64,000 bases of DNA from Asterias amurensis (Eukaryota; Echinodermata; Asteroidea; Forcipulatida; Asteriidae), in assembly GCF_032118995.1 (NCBI RefSeq), contig NC_092652.1, positions 22,309,044-22,373,043 of the forward strand. Reading direction: 5' to 3'. The notes beneath the pieces are model-generated. The model did no database searches, was not told where the DNA came from, and was given only the letters and a program-made list of their open reading frames with translations. The position numbers and the translations under genes are program-made. Shown piece by piece: positions 62,066 through 64,000 of this stretch (position 1 is the first letter of the stretch; every line of letters begins with the position of its first letter).

Positions 62066-62761
62066 ATAGAGACAGTTTCATGTCACAGAGACGTCGAACA
62101 CCCATACACATTATAAATGATTGTGTATGGCTCAATGGTACACATCTGCTATACACAAGCTTTACCCGAATCATTAGACATAACAACTATTTTTTAGTAG
62201 TTGAGGAATTCAAATTTAAGCGCTAACTTGTGATTGAGCAAGTTATTGTTACAGACTTTATTCAAATCTCACTAACAAAGTGATTAGTGTTTGAAAAGAA
62301 GAGGGATATAACCTCGTTTATTTTATCTTCATGTGTGTGTGTTGCAATTGTGCGCATTGCACCAATCAACATCCTGAAAGAAACGTATACAGGTTCATCA
62401 GCCCACATCTCAGCGGTTTCGAATCAGACCCTGGTTCTTTAGCAAAAGAGGTAAATATAAGGAGCATGGTATACTGTAAGGAAAGGGACGTTCAGGATGA
62501 GGTAAAAACAAGTCACAAGTAGGCAGTTCTTTTGGGGGGAAGGGGATGGGGCTGAGTGTACCGTAGGACTTACGTCTCGTAAATACAAATGATAAGTTAC
62601 AACTCTTCTGGTCAGAACAATAATGTTATAGATGGCAATCTCATTTTCTAAATGATCAAAAGGTCATTAAATTAAAAGAGCATATACATTTGAAAAGATA
62701 AATAAAAATAAACGAATTAATGATTTACTAATGGAAAATGAATGAAACGTCCATTTTTTAA

Positions 62762-62950
62762 AGGCACTGGACGCGTTTGGTAATTGGTAAAGTCTTTAAA
62801 TATTAGACTGAGAATTACCTCTTTCTCAAAAACCAGGTTTACTTTGAAGGAAGCCGTTTTTCACAACAATTAACAGCTCTCTCGTTACCAAGTAAGTCAC
62901 TTTTACGTTAATAATTGTTACGAGTATTATACCATTAGTATCCAATGCCT
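62762..62950. mobile_element. MITE family 1, short copy in unit 3
   Basis: Ortholog of 40975-41155. Confidence 0.7.
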
Positions 62951-63050
62951 TTAGGGATGAAAAAAAGAACCGACGCGACGACCTGTCTATATATGAACTG
63001 ACTTCTCTTGTTATCTTTAAAACATTCAGATTGCGACACTTTGTGGATAA

Positions 63051-63481
63051 AGGCCCTGTCACACCACGGCGTATCGCATGAAGGTAAGCCAACGTATGCG
63101 AAATATCGAAAATACGTTAGTGTACGCTGATATAAGTTTGGGGTAAGTTGGGGATACGTCGTTTACGTTAAGAGCACGCTGGGATACGCTGTTAAAATTT
63201 TGAACACGTCGAAAATTGCATGTTCAAAATTTCTCGGCGTACTGAACATGTGCTTCATACGTTCTGCATAAGTTCCCCGTAAGTTCATGTTACGTTAGAC
63301 ATACGTTGACATACGTTGACATACGCTGACATACGTTATAGGAACGTTACTCGTAGGTTGGTATACGTTGATGTACGTCGGCTACCGGGAAACGTACGTT
63401 CTTGGACTTTGAAAATTTTCGAACTATTTTGTGCATACGTTGGCATACGTTCAGGCGATACGCCATGGTGTGACAGGGCCT
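63051..63481. mobile_element. MITE family 8 (TAA) in unit 3
   Basis: Same insertion as 41255-41693, TAA at 63048-63050 and 63482-63484; an 8-bp internal deletion relative to unit 2 (GAGCCCGC lost). Confidence 0.9.
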
Positions 63482-63527
63482 TAAAAACGGGTATTACCCT
63501 TATAAGAAATTTCAGGACAATTGTTAA

Positions 63528-63571
63528 AGGAACACGTTGCCAACTCGTCCGACCCAAGGCAACGTGTTCCT
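63528..63571. mobile_element. MITE family 5, collapsed palindrome, unit 3
   Basis: Identical to 41740-41783. Confidence 0.85.
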
Positions 63572-63636
63572 TGAAGTACTTGAGTGGGCGAAACTGTACA
63601 TTGTAACATTGGTATTTTAGGTTCATTGTGATTTAA

Positions 63637-64000
63637 AGACACTGGACACATTCGGTAATTGTCATAGACAAGTATTCTTACTTTATGTATCTCAACATAT
63701 GCACAAAACAAGAAACTGTGGAAATTTGAACCCAATTGGTCGTCGAGGTTGCGAAATAATTATGCAACATCATTGTCACACGAAGTTGTGTGCTTTCAGA
63801 TGCTTGATTTCGCGACCTCAAAATCTAACTCTGAGGTCTCAAAATCAAATTCAAATATTTTAGTTAGAAATAAATTCTTTCTCGAAAAAGACGTTACTTC
63901 AGAGGGAGCCGTTTCCCACAATGTTTTATACCATCAACATGTCTCTATTGCTCGATACCAAGTTAGTGTTTGTGCTTACAATTAGTATGAGTATATACCA
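63637..64000. mobile_element. MITE family 1 in unit 3, cut by window end
   Basis: Starts after TTAA with AGACACTGGACACATTCGG; ortholog of 41849-42228. Confidence 0.8.

Larger units (their letters stand above)
61523..64000. repeat. Tandem segmental duplication, unit 3 (cut by window end)
   Basis: Repeats the left end of unit 2 almost base for base, including the family 3 MITE, the TAA MITE and the collapsed palindrome. The array therefore extends beyond the window, and a third copy of the large gene would be expected about 5-8 kb further right. Confidence 0.9.

Overview
This is a metazoan nuclear window. It has spliced genes with GT-AG introns, tRNA-derived SINEs, CR1/L2-like LINE remnants, and many short inverted-repeat DNA transposons with TTAA or TAA target sites. 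An echinoderm, possibly a sea star, is my best guess from the overall repeat content and the insulin-like genes, but nothing here proves the species.

Left part (1-16.8 kb): an insulin/relaxin-superfamily cluster on the + strand. It holds the terminal exon of one insulin-like peptide gene (2317-2438), a possible decayed B-chain-type exon pair (4111-4335), a complete four-exon insulin-like gene with a TATA box (10456-15891), and a duplicated, decayed copy of that gene's last exon (about 16.02-16.11 kb). Introns and spacers are full of MITEs and SINEs.

Right part (16.82-64 kb): a tandem segmental array with a period of about 22 kb. Unit 1 is 16820-39729, unit 2 is 39730-61522, and unit 3 starts at 61523 and runs off the window. 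Each complete unit carries, on the - strand, one large gene. Its main exon encodes a stonustoxin/SNTX-type MACPF-like module, four fibronectin type III domains, a septin/AIG1-like P-loop GTPase and a Cys/His cluster. Three small upstream exons on the same strand join to the main exon in a consistent reading phase, so the N-terminus is longer than the single large ORF implies. Each unit ends in a giant uninterrupted (TTA)n tract (2360 bp and 2108 bp) next to what looks like a LINE 3' tail.

The paralogous units act as a natural experiment. Four insertions (two TTAA MITEs, one TAA MITE, one CR1/L2-like LINE fragment) are present in some units and absent at the identical site in others, which fixes their target-site duplications and order. 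Divergence between units is patchy. The right half of unit 1 matches unit 2, and the left half of unit 2 matches unit 3, much better than the left half of unit 1 matches the left half of unit 2. This points to recent unequal crossing-over or gene conversion within the array.
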